A stretch of 64,000 bases of DNA, from the NCBI GenBank assembly GCA_029253285.1, contig JAQWZU010000132.1:1-64000 (forward strand). Reading direction: 5' to 3'. Made by a program: the position numbers and the translations under genes. The notes below the pieces were generated by a model that did no database searches, was not told the origin of the DNA, and saw only the letters and a list, made by a program, of their open reading frames with translations. Positions within the stretch are counted from its first letter, which is position 1. Every line of letters begins with the position of its first letter. This DNA is from Akkermansiaceae bacterium (GTDB taxonomy: Bacteria; Verrucomicrobiota; Verrucomicrobiia; Verrucomicrobiales; Akkermansiaceae). This document shows, one piece after another, positions 44,501 through 52,338 of the stretch.

Positions 44501-45036
44501 TTGATTACCGCAATTCTGGGAGCTGGCGCCAATTCGAAAAGGTCCGGCCTTCGTTGATCTCTGATTTCCAGTAGTGATTCAAATCCCTGATTCGTGATCA
44601 AGGTCACCGGTTCCCCTTTGCCTTCGATCAAGGCATTAGTACCCCGAGTAGTGGCGACCCGCAGGTCCATCTCGGGAAATGTTTTACCAACAGCTGTTCC
44701 AGTCAGAATTCTCGCAGCGACCAATGGTGCATCTTCTCCGCTGACGAGCTCGAGCGTTTCTCCAATGGAGGCACTTCGATCGAGCTTCAATCTCCCTTCG
44801 AGAGGATTGCTGTCGAGAACGAGGCCGCGAGACTTCAAGGTGAACCCTTCGAGCCCTGCGGAGTGCCCGGAAAGCGGACATTCACAATCAACCCAATCCC
44901 CATCGAGACCAGCGACCCGAGTTCGAATAATCCCAGAGGAAAGAACCTTGCAGCGAATTTCATCGCCCTCCGGCGACCGTGCCCATCCATCGGTGAAGGT
45001 GCCACCAACATCAATGCGGACGAGCCACTTCCCCAT
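41539..45036 (-). CDS. 5-oxoprolinase/hydantoinase, HyuA-HyuB fusion
   Basis: A 1165-residue ATP-dependent enzyme that opens 5-oxoproline (or a hydantoin) to glutamate. The N-terminal HyuA half starts with RIDVGGTFTD (residues 7-16) and contains ATTRGTNALIEGKG and FDMGGTSTDVA near residue 330. The HyuB half begins near residue 690 and contains HPGFGGSHLPD and GSMPPDARC, ending in GDRIRIETPGGGGWS. One-chain architecture resembles eukaryotic OPLAH. The spacing between the first motif and ATTRGTNAL is longer than usual, with an extra beta-rich segment around residues 50-130. A hypothetical gene precedes it by 13 bases. Confidence 0.92.
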   Translation of the reverse strand: MGKWLVRIDVGGTFTDGWARSPEGDEIRCKVLSSGIIRTRVAGLDGDWVDCECPLSGHSAGLEGFTLKSRGLVLDSNPLEGRLKLDRSASIGETLELVSGEDAPLVAARILTGTAVGKTFPEMDLRVATTRGTNALIEGKGEPVTLITNQGFESLLEIRDQRRPDLFELAPAPRIAVIKEVIGIPGRLDRESRELEGLELNSLESLGASNVALALINADTAPTHEKMVAEELRLREIEVSASHELAPVIRFWPRTETAVANAYLTPVMGAFIRELCKTLPETQLSLMTSAGQLKQADEFRPIDSLLSGPAGGVAGALALARSAGLDQVLTFDMGGTSTDVARIAGEAGYRYEQEIGPVRVLAPAVSIETVAAGGGSICQWRNDGLEVGPESAGSDPGPACFGRGGPLTVTDVNLLLDLMDESKAGIPIDRQAAQARLDELSSEIGDHIDQEVLLKGLRQIAIEHMAEALRQVSTRDGYDCRDHALIAFGGAGPQHACALAEELGIRRILIPSDAGLLSAWGLHQAGNRELRTKQILKPLDDFLKTFPSMIEELGKGGTIARCLHELRLQGQDSCLEIDTEPECSFAELVTLFETRYRLLNGDARPPGRKIEWVTARVELTGESPEIPREQFDEGHLFEEVCLEQDAFSTMVIEAGWRRCQGSRGSIFLQQEATQETQPQSILVVEEELYRRRFESVVEEMGILLKRTALSTNIKERLDYSCALLDARGFLVVNAPHIPVHLGALGLCVREVSKTHQWTARETIVVNHPGFGGSHLPDVTVISPIFVQETLIGFVANRAHHAEIGGKTPGSMPPDARCLEEEGIVIPPTLYSEIGEGFFAESRMPPDNEADLAAQVSANQFGVNAMQKLALLGNIPGYMNALYERSAAILRQSLAGLEKCSAEDQLDDGSVIKVAISSGEKLTVDFRGSASTHPGNLNATPAIVRSAVLYALRLWVGDDLPLNEGLLESVDIITEEGILNPPLTSDPESCPAVVGGNVETSQRIVDVLLSALGIQSNGQGTMNNFLFGNERFGFYETMGGGAGAGPGWDGRSACHVHMSNTAITDVEILEERYPVRVRNFGIRENSGGGGTWRGGDGLIREIEFLEKMTVSLLTQRRTKKPNPNGQSGRQMIFRNNKWDELPGVCSVEVEPGDRIRIETPGGGGWS

Positions 45037-45049
45037 CGCTCAAGTTTGC

Positions 45050-45667
45050 TTAAACCAAACGAGCCAATTCGCGAGCCACAATAATGAGGGTTTCTCGAAT
45101 TCCGGCAGCGTATCCTCCATTGGTGAGCACAGCCAGGGTGACGCCTTCTTCCTTGATGAAATCGATATCACTATCCCCAACGCGAAGCGTGAGTGGTTCG
45201 TCCCCTAGGCCAAGGGCGCCGATGCTTTTTTGAAGGACTGCGATGGCCTCGCTTTCAGGCCGGCCTACCAGATTAACGCTCCTGATATTTGGGAGTGCCC
45301 TCGCTCGACGAAGAATCTCATTCCGGTCCATTTCCTCGGATACGCCGAAAATCGCTTTCAACACTAACTGCGGGATTTCGCCTCCGGGGGCAGGGAGAGT
45401 CGACCTCTTGGGAGGCGCGGCGAAGTCATCGATGTCAGGGAGATCTCCCAAAGGGTCCTTGGCGACTTGTTCCGGTGTTTTCAAGCGATGCACCGGAGCA
45501 GCGAAATCCTCGTCAGGCTCCATGAGATTGGAACGAACGCTGGCAGCAGCTGCAGCGGCCTTCGCCCCTGCCTTGGGATTGGAAGCCACGGTGAAAGGGA
45601 ATTGTTTCTTTTTCGGGGGATCGATCTCCCCAAAAGGAGCATCGGAGTTGGATGGGTCGTTGGACAT
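45050..45667 (-). CDS. hypothetical protein, possible roadblock-like C-terminal domain
   Basis: A 205-residue protein I cannot name. The first 100 residues are low-complexity (Pro/Ala/Lys/Asp, with two DDFAAPxKR-like repeats: EDFAAPVHR and DDFAAPPKR). The C-terminal 100 residues look globular, with an alternating helix-strand pattern, and resemble a roadblock/LC7 fold in outline (strand near SVNLVG, helix AIAVLQKSIGAL, final helix AGIRETLIIVARELARL). That fold assignment is a guess. It lies between def and the 5-oxoprolinase gene, all on the minus strand with gaps under 15 bases. Confidence 0.65.
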   Translation of the reverse strand: MSNDPSNSDAPFGEIDPPKKKQFPFTVASNPKAGAKAAAAAASVRSNLMEPDEDFAAPVHRLKTPEQVAKDPLGDLPDIDDFAAPPKRSTLPAPGGEIPQLVLKAIFGVSEEMDRNEILRRARALPNIRSVNLVGRPESEAIAVLQKSIGALGLGDEPLTLRVGDSDIDFIKEEGVTLAVLTNGGYAAGIRETLIIVARELARLV

Positions 45668-45676
45668 GACACGAGG

Positions 45677-46231
45677 TTAGTAGCGGTCTTTGTGAGTCAG
45701 ACGCTTTAGTTTTCTACGGATGGAAACCTTGGAAGCTGTCGAAAGACGGTCGGTGAATAGAATCCCGTTAAGATGGTCGGTTTCATGTTGGATCGCGCGT
45801 GAAAGCAATCCGTCGGTCTCCACTACAATAGTGCGGCCGTCGAGCAACTCGAGGGTGGCTTTCACCTCGATGGGGCGTTTTACCGGCGCGTTGATCCCAT
45901 CGATACTGAGGCAACCCTCTGTTGAAGCTTCCTTATCGGAACCAAATTCAAGCTCCGGATTGATAAAGGTGAGTGGCATGAGGTCTTCGAGAGCGGCATT
46001 CTCCCCGTCAACCCGCAGATAGCTGATGCATTCCGGGTCGTGTGAGACGTCGACAATGGCGAGTTGGAGGTCCCGGTCAATTTGCGGTGCAGCTAAGCCC
46101 ACCCCATGGGCGCTGACCATGGTCTCCACCATGTCATCCGCCAGTTCTTTGATTTCATCCGTCACTTCGGTGACCGGTTGGCATTTTTTACGAAGAATGG
46201 GATTTCCGTATTGCGTGATTTCAAGGATCAT
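45677..46231 (-). CDS. def: peptide deformylase
   Basis: A 184-residue metalloenzyme that removes the formyl group from nascent proteins. All three motifs are present: GVGLAAPQI (near residue 44), EGCLS (near 105, metal cysteine) and QHETDHLNG (near 149, metal histidines and catalytic Glu). The ATG at 46231 gives MILEITQYGNPILR, the normal start; it lies inside the end of exbD (11-base overlap). A TTG 15 bases upstream is the only alternative. Confidence 0.95.
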   Translation of the reverse strand: MILEITQYGNPILRKKCQPVTEVTDEIKELADDMVETMVSAHGVGLAAPQIDRDLQLAIVDVSHDPECISYLRVDGENAALEDLMPLTFINPELEFGSDKEASTEGCLSIDGINAPVKRPIEVKATLELLDGRTIVVETDGLLSRAIQHETDHLNGILFTDRLSTASKVSIRRKLKRLTHKDRY

Positions 46232-46682
46232 TGGAGGTCTCTTCAACTGGTTGAGGTTTTTTTACTCGGTAAATGATTTCGTCGTCGCCGTAGCCTGCTT
46301 GCAATGCCGCGCTGTGAGCTGCAAGGATCTTTCCCCACGGGCAACCTTCATCGGCTCGCAAGGCGAGCTTGAGTCCGGGACGATTATCACGGTTTCCTAC
46401 CAGGTATTCCTTGAGAAAGCCATCGGGAACTCTGAGTCCATCAATTTCGGCCTCACCGGCCGGACTGAGCGAGAGCACTGTTCGCTGGGCGGTAACGGTT
46501 TCCACTTTGAGGGAATTGGCGGTGGGCAGGCTGACCTTGATTTCGGGACGCGGGATCTTGGCTTCCTTCTTTTCAAAATCCCGCATCGTGACGACCAGGA
46601 AGAAGAGCAAGGTGACGAGGATGTCGATCAAGGAAACGATCGGCACCATCGGCGACTTCTTTTTTGGACGGTAGAATTCCAC
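46221..46682 (-). CDS. exbD: biopolymer transport protein ExbD/TolR family
   Basis: A 153-residue single-pass protein of the proton-driven TonB or Tol motor. The N-terminal helix (about residues 12-33) contains the conserved membrane aspartate in VSLIDILVTLLFF. The periplasmic domain ends near residue 140. It is 11 bases downstream of the ExbB gene and overlaps def. With ExbB and the TonB-like gene it makes a complete energy-transduction unit. Confidence 0.92.
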   Translation of the reverse strand: MEFYRPKKKSPMVPIVSLIDILVTLLFFLVVTMRDFEKKEAKIPRPEIKVSLPTANSLKVETVTAQRTVLSLSPAGEAEIDGLRVPDGFLKEYLVGNRDNRPGLKLALRADEGCPWGKILAAHSAALQAGYGDDEIIYRVKKPQPVEETSNDP

Positions 46683-46693
46683 AGGCCTCTTGT

Positions 46694-47335
46694 TTACTTA
46701 TCGCGGAAAAAGACGTGCTGGTGACAAGCTGAAACCACTTTCCCCAAAAGGACTTCCAGCCTGGCTGCCATCGTTTCGATACGTCGGGTGAAGTAACTCT
46801 GGGCGATCACCGCGGGAACCGCGATGGCGAGACCGACAATCGTGGTGCTCAGAGCGACGGCGATTCCCCGGCTAATAGTGTCCTTATCGTCGAGGTCTCC
46901 GAAGACGGTCATGAGTCCGCTGGTGGTACCGAGGAGTCCCAGCAAGGGAGCGATGGTGATAATGACATCGAGCACCGGCAGCCCCGAATTCATGCGGACA
47001 ATTTCTTCCCGGGCAGATGACTGCACCGCTTCCTGCACTTCGCCCTGAGTGCGTCCGGCATTGCTGATAGCGACGGTGCAAAGCCGGGCCAGGGCATTCT
47101 CGCCACGCTCAAATTCTGTTTGCAGTTCGGCCAAGGTGTCTTTTTCGAGATGTTCTTCGAAATTCTCGACCTCACTTTCAAGATGTGGTGGAAGGATCTG
47201 TTCTCTTTTCAAGGAAAGGAATTTCATGATGATTACGGTGATCGCAACCAATGAGCAGAGCGCAAGGAAGAGCATAAAGATGCCTCCTTCGCTGAAAAAT
47301 TTCCAGGTCGTCGTGAGTGCCTCGGAGAAGTTCAT
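46694..47335 (-). CDS. exbB: MotA/TolQ/ExbB proton channel family protein
   Basis: A 213-residue inner-membrane channel subunit. It has three transmembrane helices (about residues 17-38, 115-138 and 158-182) and the family signature APLLGLLGTTSGLMTVF near residue 125. I chose the ATG at 47335 (MNFSEALTTTW); the frame extends 20 codons upstream without similarity. It is directly followed by exbD and preceded seven bases upstream by the TonB-like gene. Confidence 0.92.
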   Translation of the reverse strand: MNFSEALTTTWKFFSEGGIFMLFLALCSLVAITVIIMKFLSLKREQILPPHLESEVENFEEHLEKDTLAELQTEFERGENALARLCTVAISNAGRTQGEVQEAVQSSAREEIVRMNSGLPVLDVIITIAPLLGLLGTTSGLMTVFGDLDDKDTISRGIAVALSTTIVGLAIAVPAVIAQSYFTRRIETMAARLEVLLGKVVSACHQHVFFRDK

Positions 47336-47342
47336 AGAATGA

Positions 47343-48467
47343 TTAATTGTAGGTAAAGCCCATGGTGAGTTCGAGGTCTTCGCCCCCGAGTTCATTGATC
47401 ACATCCTTGGACATGGGCGGGATCTTCGCGGCGGTTACAGAATTCAAGACAATCCCCCACTGGGTCCCGGAGGCTCCTCTCATTTCCACCTGCCGTTGCC
47501 GGTACACCCGTCCTTTCTTGTTTACCACAAAATACAGGGTGATTTGCCCCGGCGAGATCAAAGATCGATACTTGTAGTTCCCCATCTGCCACTCACGTTC
47601 GATTTCCTTGAAAATATGAGATCCGTAGGCGCCGACAGCGGAGTTCTTAACGTCGAGTGCTCCGATGCCCTTTGCGCTCAAGACACCTTTCACCATCGTC
47701 TTCGACGTTTGGCTGTTGAATCCACCGTCGCGACTGGCAGCCTTTTTCTTCTCCATAACTTTGACCGCTGGCTTCATTTCGGAGTCGGTGTTCGCCGCTT
47801 TCTTATCCTTTTCCATTGCGTCCTCGATGGTCGTGGTCACCCTATCAAGATCAACAAAGTCCTCCGTCTTATCTTCCGAAACGAGCTCTTTCTCCGGTGT
47901 CATTTCCTTGTTTGACGCCTCGCTTGAATCCTCGGTCTTTTGATCCTTTCCTGTATCGATCTCTTCGGTGTTAACGGTCGTTTGATTTTGCGTGGTATCA
48001 CCATCTGAGAAGGTTGAGTTGAAGGTCTGATTGTCCTTCCTTTCCTTCAGTTCCCCGGAGAGGGCGACTGATTTACGGTCCCCGGCGACGGCCTTCTCGT
48101 CACTAGCGGCCCTGGTATCCCTCTCTCCAATAAATTCCGCTTTGATCGGAGCGTCTGACATTTGGTCGTCACGAGTGCGGGCAAATTTTTCGTTAGGTTC
48201 GGGGATGGGAGTATCCGGGTCGGCCTCTTGATCTTCTTCGACGGGAGCGATCTCTGTGGGAGGGTCCTCTTCGAATGTCAGGACCAATTCGGAAAAGTCA
48301 TCTTCGGGTGGAATTTCGTTCTCAGACTCATCGCTCACAATTTCCTTCCCGGACAGCACATCGAAGATGAGAAGGAGAATAAAGACGAAGATCAGTCCAA
48401 CATGGATCCACAGCGCCGCGAAGAGAGCGACGAGGAAATGCCGGAGGGTTTGTGTCTGCTGATTCAA
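47343..48467 (-). CDS. TonB-like energy transducer
   Basis: A 374-residue protein with a cytoplasmic stub, one transmembrane helix (about residues 13-38), a long acidic and Lys/Thr/Ser-rich periplasmic linker (about 45-270), and a C-terminal TonB/TolA-like domain with EIEREWQMGNYKYRSL and GQITLYFVVNKKGRV. TonB usually has a Pro-rich linker; the charged linker here is more like TolA. Context with ExbB and ExbD supports coupling of the proton gradient to outer-membrane transport or envelope upkeep. No outer-membrane receptor is in the window. Confidence 0.82.
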   Translation of the reverse strand: MNQQTQTLRHFLVALFAALWIHVGLIFVFILLLIFDVLSGKEIVSDESENEIPPEDDFSELVLTFEEDPPTEIAPVEEDQEADPDTPIPEPNEKFARTRDDQMSDAPIKAEFIGERDTRAASDEKAVAGDRKSVALSGELKERKDNQTFNSTFSDGDTTQNQTTVNTEEIDTGKDQKTEDSSEASNKEMTPEKELVSEDKTEDFVDLDRVTTTIEDAMEKDKKAANTDSEMKPAVKVMEKKKAASRDGGFNSQTSKTMVKGVLSAKGIGALDVKNSAVGAYGSHIFKEIEREWQMGNYKYRSLISPGQITLYFVVNKKGRVYRQRQVEMRGASGTQWGIVLNSVTAAKIPPMSKDVINELGGEDLELTMGFTYN

Positions 48468-48509
48468 GACGCCCTGAGGATCGCTCCACTTCGACCAATT
48501 GACAACCTC

Positions 48510-49166
48510 TTAGAGCACCCGATCCGTCCAAGCGTCACTTTCGTAGCGCGGATTGAGCCTTCCCTCGATCTCGGGAGTCCAATCGATCACTTCCTGAGCC
48601 AAAAATCCCGCCAGTTTCGTTAGATCAGGGGATTTCACTGCGACACTTCCCTGATGAAGGATCCCGTGGCGGGTTCTCCGTTGGCCGGCCCCAGCGATTT
48701 TTTCACCCTGGCAGAGTAAATCCCATTCCACCGGCTTATCAAAACAAGCCACGGAATTGCTCGCGGAATCACGGAAGACAAGCTCACAGGAATGGCCCCG
48801 ATCCAGCAGGCAGCGAGCCAGAGCGGCATGAATCTGCCGGTAACTCTCGCCCCCCCCTATCGAGGCAAGTTGCCCGGAGCGAGGAATCATCAGGGAATAG
48901 GTAGCATCGTTTCGGTGATCGACCACTCCGCCCCCGGTCCAACGACGAACATATTTTGAAGCAGAGCCAAAAATCATCTTCGCGGCCCGAAGACTTTGGA
49001 AATACCCCATGCTTACCCAATCGCCTGACCATTGGTATTGTCGCAATATAGGCACTTCTCCCAACTGTGTCATGAGCCACTCATCGATCGCCATATTCTC
49101 AGGACCCGGACGAGCCTGCGAATCACGCCAAACGAGAAGTTTTTGAAAAAGCACATCCCTATCCAC
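48510..49166 (-). CDS. lipoate-protein ligase A family protein
   Basis: A 218-residue enzyme of the biotin/lipoate ligase fold that attaches lipoate (or octanoate) to dehydrogenase E2 or GcvH proteins. The motif VRRWTGGGVVDH is near residue 72 (RRxxGGG of the family), and the catalytic-type lysine is in GEKIAGAGQRRTRHGILHQGS near residue 155. It lacks the C-terminal accessory domain of E. coli LplA, so it is an LipL/LipM- or LplA-N-like form. It lies 42 bases before the TonB-like gene on the same strand. Confidence 0.85.
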   Translation of the reverse strand: MDRDVLFQKLLVWRDSQARPGPENMAIDEWLMTQLGEVPILRQYQWSGDWVSMGYFQSLRAAKMIFGSASKYVRRWTGGGVVDHRNDATYSLMIPRSGQLASIGGGESYRQIHAALARCLLDRGHSCELVFRDSASNSVACFDKPVEWDLLCQGEKIAGAGQRRTRHGILHQGSVAVKSPDLTKLAGFLAQEVIDWTPEIEGRLNPRYESDAWTDRVL

Positions 49167-49259
49167 ACTCCCGCTTGCGCGTTGGGCAAGTCAAAGTAGA
49201 ATCCTGTTCAAAATTTTTCTTCAAAGCTCTCTCCCAAACCGGAGGCAGCTTCACTGGTC

Positions 49260-49616
49260 ATGGGTCACGGATCGACCGAAAATCCGGACTCCTCGACACC
49301 TTACTTCGATCATGCCGCAGAGATTCGAAAGCGCGGGCGCTCTGCTGAGGTGCATTGTTGCTTTTGGAGAAAGGGGCCTTCCATGCGCGCGGCCCTTTAT
49401 ATGATCGGTGTCGAGGAGGTCGCACCTGGAGCCCCGCCAGAGGCGTGCACTCTCTTCATCGTCGTTCCTTTCTTCATCGCAGATGGTCTGCATAGTTATC
49501 AGGACATTCCCGTCATGCTTGGCTTTGAAAAAGAACAGCGCCATTTCGCTCGTCTGCCAAGAGGCCTGCAACCACTTCGTTGCCCAAGCCCGGAAAAAAT
49601 CGAAAGAGGAATTTGA
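49260..49616 (+). CDS. CbiX/SirB-like sirohydrochlorin chelatase domain
   Basis: A 118-residue single-domain protein of the CbiX family, which inserts cobalt or iron into sirohydrochlorin. The two metal-binding histidines are visible, in GHGSTENP at the N-terminus and in GLHSYQDIP near residue 77. Family proteins normally have two or three residues before the first strand (xLVxGHGS). An upstream GGAGG (49241-49245) fits a start at the CTG 49254 better than the ATG at 49260, so the true start is uncertain. No cobalamin or siroheme genes adjoin it. Confidence 0.8.
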   Translation: MGHGSTENPDSSTPYFDHAAEIRKRGRSAEVHCCFWRKGPSMRAALYMIGVEEVAPGAPPEACTLFIVVPFFIADGLHSYQDIPVMLGFEKEQRHFARLPRGLQPLRCPSPEKIERGI

Positions 49617-49625
49617 AGCGGAAGC

Positions 49626-50225
49626 TTAAAGCTCCTTAATCTCGATATCCTTATAAGAAGCCTCAAACGGTGGACCGCTATGCGCCTGCAAGGCGATGAA
49701 GCCTTTCAAAGGAATCTTTTCGTCCTTTTCAGTATAATCGCAGGTCAGAGTGCCATTGATCCAGAGGCGAATCCGTGGGCCTTCGCAACGAATCTTATAA
49801 TCGTTCCAACCTTCCTTGGTGGCTTTTAGCCCGTCCTTGCTGGCCCAATCAGCGAGAAACTTGCGACGACGTGATTCATCGTAAAGCCGCCCCCAGATGT
49901 TTTTGCCGATATCCGCTTGGTAGCCAATCATCTCATGGTGATTTTCGATACGTTCGCTACGAATCTGAATTCCGGCATTCGCTCTGGGTCCCTCCACTTT
50001 AGCCTTCAGACGGAGTTCAAAATCCCCGTAGCGTTTCGCTGTCGTCATGAAGGTGTTATGGGCGACTTTTTCTGTCATCGAGCCTGCTACAATCACCCCA
50101 TCACGAACCTTCCAATACTTCTGCTCTCCCTCCTGCACCTGCCATCCCTTCAGGGTTGTTCCATCAAAAAGCTTCTCACCGGCGTAAAGTGAGAGTGACG
50201 TCAGTAGTAGGACAATCCATTTCAT
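49626..50225 (-). CDS. secreted DUF1080 (3-keto-disaccharide hydrolase-like) protein
   Basis: A 199-residue exported protein: signal peptide residues 1-15 (cleavage near LYA-GE), then a DUF1080 domain with LFDGTTLKGWQ near residue 20, FELRLKAKVEG, and NDYKIRCEGPRIRLWINGTL. This domain is greatly expanded in Verrucomicrobiota and Planctomycetota. Some members cleave 3-keto-glycosides; others have no known activity. It is a stand-alone gene converging on the CbiX-like gene. Confidence 0.88.
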   Translation of the reverse strand: MKWIVLLLTSLSLYAGEKLFDGTTLKGWQVQEGEQKYWKVRDGVIVAGSMTEKVAHNTFMTTAKRYGDFELRLKAKVEGPRANAGIQIRSERIENHHEMIGYQADIGKNIWGRLYDESRRRKFLADWASKDGLKATKEGWNDYKIRCEGPRIRLWINGTLTCDYTEKDEKIPLKGFIALQAHSGPPFEASYKDIEIKEL

Positions 50226-50297
50226 TGACGAACTATTCCAACTCTCAAATCATCCGTCCATCATTAAGAGAACGAAGTTAGCCCTCGAGCCCGGGGT

Positions 50298-51470
50298 CTA
50301 TTTAACTTCTACCTCAATGTACTTCACCCGATGTACCCAGACGCTCTGGACCAAGCCCAAGAGAAACATACAGATCACGACAAAGGTTCCAGAGTAGCTG
50401 ACGAGCGGAAGTGGAATTCCGGTGATCGGTGTGAGGAGAATGCACATTCCGATGCTCTCAAAGAGGTGCGCAAAGAAAAGGCCAACCACGCCGCCAACGA
50501 TGATCCGCCCAGCGAGGTCACGACTGTAAAAAGCGATAAAGAGACACTGAATCAAAAGAAGAGCAAAAGCTGTCACAAGAAGAAGCGCCCCTCGAAACCC
50601 CTGCTCCTCTCCAATCACGGCGAAGATGTAATCGTTATGAGCGGTCTTCCAGGGAATATAGCGTTTGTCGTGGAGAGACCCTCTTTCCTCGGTTGCCCCC
50701 CACCCCAGGCCTTTCCAGCCCGCTTTTCCGATGGCCGTCGAAACCCAAAACGGGGCCCAGGTGTCATCGGTTTTTTCGACCTGCCCTCCCTTCAGGGTTT
50801 CCAGATAAATCTCAATTCGCTCGGTTCCCCGTTCGGAAACACTTGGCAGGACGACGAAGTAAGCAATGGGCACTATTCCGATGACAATAGCAGTCAAAAG
50901 AGCTAGATAGCGCCAAGGAATCCCACTCACCAACAAAGCGACCACAGCAACGGGCACCCAAACCAGAGCCGACCCCATATCCCCTAATTTGACCACCATC
51001 AAAAACGGAATCCCGGTAATCAAACCAATTAAGCCCACCCTAAACCAGGGAGCCCCCATAATTCGGTGAATCTTCGGCAGATCTTGCGCCAGAGTGGCAA
51101 TCGCAATAATCCCGGCTGCAATAGCAACCTGTGCGGGCTGGAAGCTGATCGGGCCGAAGGACAGACGGTGCACTGCATCATCAGATCCCATCGCCATTGC
51201 AGTCAGACCCAGTCCGACGACATACATTGGAACACCCAACCATCGGACCCACCGGTAGTCGATTAGGGCAGCTCCGAAGTAAATTACCGTGCCAATGCCC
51301 ATCCAGACTTTGTGCATGCCCGAATAGTAATCTCCGCCATCCCCGCCTCCGGGTACCGGAAGGTGCCGCGCGGCACTATCGATCGCAAAAACCCCAAAAA
51401 TAAGAAGCCCATACATCGTGAGGATGAGGACCCAGTTCATTCCGAGGATTTTACGAAAAAGCGGTGTCAT
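50298..51470 (-). CDS. rodA: rod-shape SEDS glycosyltransferase RodA
   Basis: A 390-residue polytopic membrane protein of the RodA/FtsW/SpoVE family that polymerises glycan strands during side-wall growth. About ten transmembrane segments are visible. Family motifs include KLGDMGSALVWVPV (with the catalytic-type Asp), TAHNDYIFAVIGEEQGF near residue 300, and TGIPLPLVSYSGT near the C-terminus. RodA rather than FtsW is inferred from the N-terminus and the absence of division genes nearby. I chose the ATG at 51470; the upstream frame overlaps tlyA. Confidence 0.92.
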   Translation of the reverse strand: MTPLFRKILGMNWVLILTMYGLLIFGVFAIDSAARHLPVPGGGDGGDYYSGMHKVWMGIGTVIYFGAALIDYRWVRWLGVPMYVVGLGLTAMAMGSDDAVHRLSFGPISFQPAQVAIAAGIIAIATLAQDLPKIHRIMGAPWFRVGLIGLITGIPFLMVVKLGDMGSALVWVPVAVVALLVSGIPWRYLALLTAIVIGIVPIAYFVVLPSVSERGTERIEIYLETLKGGQVEKTDDTWAPFWVSTAIGKAGWKGLGWGATEERGSLHDKRYIPWKTAHNDYIFAVIGEEQGFRGALLLVTAFALLLIQCLFIAFYSRDLAGRIIVGGVVGLFFAHLFESIGMCILLTPITGIPLPLVSYSGTFVVICMFLLGLVQSVWVHRVKYIEVEVK

Positions 51471-51606
51471 GACTGCTTGCTGGCGAAGGCTAGAGATTCC
51501 CTTTGGATGAGTCGAGAATCCCCTTCGACTAATCTTTTTTGGGAGCTTGGGGTTCAGTTCGAGCAAATCCAGAGGGATAGGCTGGAACTGAGGTCCAAGC
51601 TCCAAA

Positions 51607-52338
51607 TTAGCGCATCCAGGCGAGGAACTCGACGTTCCCATCGGTTCCAGTGATGGGAGAGGTGATCAATCCGGCCCATTCACGAGCGAGCTCATTCGTG
51701 ATGAATTCCCTAATCTTATCAACTGATTTTTGATGCAGCTCCGGGTCCCGGACAATCCCTCCCTTTCCGACCTCTTCACGGGACAGCTCGAATTGCGGCT
51801 TCACCAAAGAGATCACCGAACCTCCTTCTTCGAGGATCGAGAATGCCGAGGGGAGAACTTTGGTTAGCGAAATGAAGGACAGATCCATCACAACCAATTT
51901 CACCCGTTCTCCAATATCGTCCACGGTGAGGTTTCTGGCATTGAATTTCTCCCGCGAAACCACCCGTTCATCACTTCGAAGCTTCCATACCAGTTGATTA
52001 GTGCCAACGTCAATAGCGTGCACTTTGGCTGCTCCGTGCTGGAGAAGGCAATCGGTGAACCCACCCGTCGAGGCCCCCAAGTCGGCACAAATCCACCCGG
52101 TAGGATCGATACCGAATTCCTTCAACGCACCCTCGATCTTGAATCCTCCACGGCCAACATACTTGGGACGTTCTTTTACCGCCAACGCAGCATCCGGAGC
52201 AACTTTCTGGCTCGGCTTGTTGACCCGCTCGGTTCCGCAGAGCACTTTGCCCGCCATGATGAGGCGCTTGGCGAGTTCACGCGATTCGCAGAGCCCCCGG
52301 GACACTAGGAGGGCATCGACTCGTTCCTTAGCCGCCAT
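51607..52338 (-). CDS. tlyA: TlyA family rRNA 2'-O-methyltransferase
   Basis: A 243-residue protein with an N-terminal S4 RNA-binding domain (residues 3-65, RVDALLVSRGLCESRELAKR) and a C-terminal FtsJ-like methyltransferase with ADLGASTGGFTDCLL (near residue 85) and VVMDLSFISL. TlyA methylates cytidines in 16S and/or 23S rRNA; the short N-terminus suggests the type acting on 23S only, but this is uncertain. Its ATG overlaps the stop of the LOG-family gene by one base (TAATG). Confidence 0.93.
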   Translation of the reverse strand: MAAKERVDALLVSRGLCESRELAKRLIMAGKVLCGTERVNKPSQKVAPDAALAVKERPKYVGRGGFKIEGALKEFGIDPTGWICADLGASTGGFTDCLLQHGAAKVHAIDVGTNQLVWKLRSDERVVSREKFNARNLTVDDIGERVKLVVMDLSFISLTKVLPSAFSILEEGGSVISLVKPQFELSREEVGKGGIVRDPELHQKSVDKIREFITNELAREWAGLITSPITGTDGNVEFLAWMR

